From positions 887,001 through 951,000 of the forward strand of contig JAEOAD010001413.1 of NCBI GenBank assembly GCA_036365145.1: DNA of 64,000 bases. Reading direction: 5' to 3'. Source of the DNA: Orientallactaga sibirica (Eukaryota; Chordata; Mammalia; Rodentia; Dipodidae). The notes under the pieces were generated by a model, which saw only the letters and a program-made list of their open reading frames with translations, made no database searches and had not been told where the DNA came from. The position numbers were made by a program, and so were the translations under genes. Below are positions 63,776-64,000 of the stretch, one piece after another (positions within the stretch are counted from its first letter, which is position 1; the number at the start of each line of letters is the position of its first letter).

Positions 63776-64000
63776 ATGGGAGGGAGTCCAGTGGACACCG
63801 CTGCCCCAACAGGAGGCTGAGTATTCCAAACTGGCCCTGAACTGAGTGGCTGGTTCTAAATACTAGTTCCCAGCCCACTTCCAGGAATTACCACTTACTA
63901 TATCTAGGATGGAGCCTGGGGCAATATTTTTAACAAGCACACACCCGGGCGACTTTTTGGTGTACGTGCGTGGTTGTGTGCGCGCTTGTATGTGTGTGAG
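63776..64000. other. Unique sequence; a B4A tail may begin at the edge
   Basis: The last 40 bases (gtgtacgtgcgtggttgtgt and on) look like the GT-rich tail of a minus-strand B4A cut by the window end. Confidence 0.4.

Overview
The window looks like mammalian, specifically rodent, nuclear DNA. It is dominated by short retroposons of rodent type: 7SL-derived B1-like SINEs, ID-headed and ID+B1 composite SINEs of the B4/RSINE1 kind, and many copies of a tRNA-derived SINE that begins gggctggagagatggctta and ends in a CT-rich stretch plus (AAAT)n. The last resembles the Dip branch of the B2 superfamily, so a dipodoid rodent (a jerboa such as Jaculus) is my best guess. That rests on memory of SINE families, not on a search. 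'Dip-like', 'B1', 'B4A' and 'ID-like' below are family-level names judged by eye.

I found no convincing protein-coding gene, tRNA, rRNA or CRISPR. No reading frame exceeds about 210 codons. The longer ones are read-through of SINEs (antisense B1 and antisense Dip-like copies give the same recurring peptides) or of a broken LINE-1. The window is best read as an intergenic or deep intronic segment.

Layout. 0-10 kb: SINEs, a 53-bp tandem array (about 2.7-3.2 kb) and repeat-poor DNA at 6.7-8.2 kb. 10-20 kb: a LINE-1 3' end, stacked SINEs, a complete ERVL-MaLR-type LTR element on the minus strand (15639-17693) and a quiet AT-rich block at 18.1-19.3 kb. 20-30 kb: many Dip-like copies, several nested in older B4A copies with clean target-site duplications (TSDs). 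29.5-30.1 kb: a second array of the same 53-bp unit in the opposite orientation. 30-42 kb: B4A-rich, with repeat-poor islands at 30.1-30.9, 33.7-34.2, 37.5-38.1 (CpG-rich) and 39.6-40.8 kb. 42.4-45.1 kb: a 5'-inverted LINE-1 of twin-priming form. 45-51.5 kb: the densest nest of SINEs, with small rearrangements and a G-rich purine tract. 52-64 kb: mainly repeat-poor DNA with scattered SINEs and AT-rich blocks that could be conserved noncoding elements.

The most interesting signals are structural: an ID-like SINE with multiplied promoter heads that has grown into two minisatellites; a local templated insertion; a micro-inversion in a B1; an 84-bp LINE-1 insertion with TSD; a tailless SINE with a perfect 16-bp TSD; repeated use of one target site; and a SINE family that carries a CTCF-like core.
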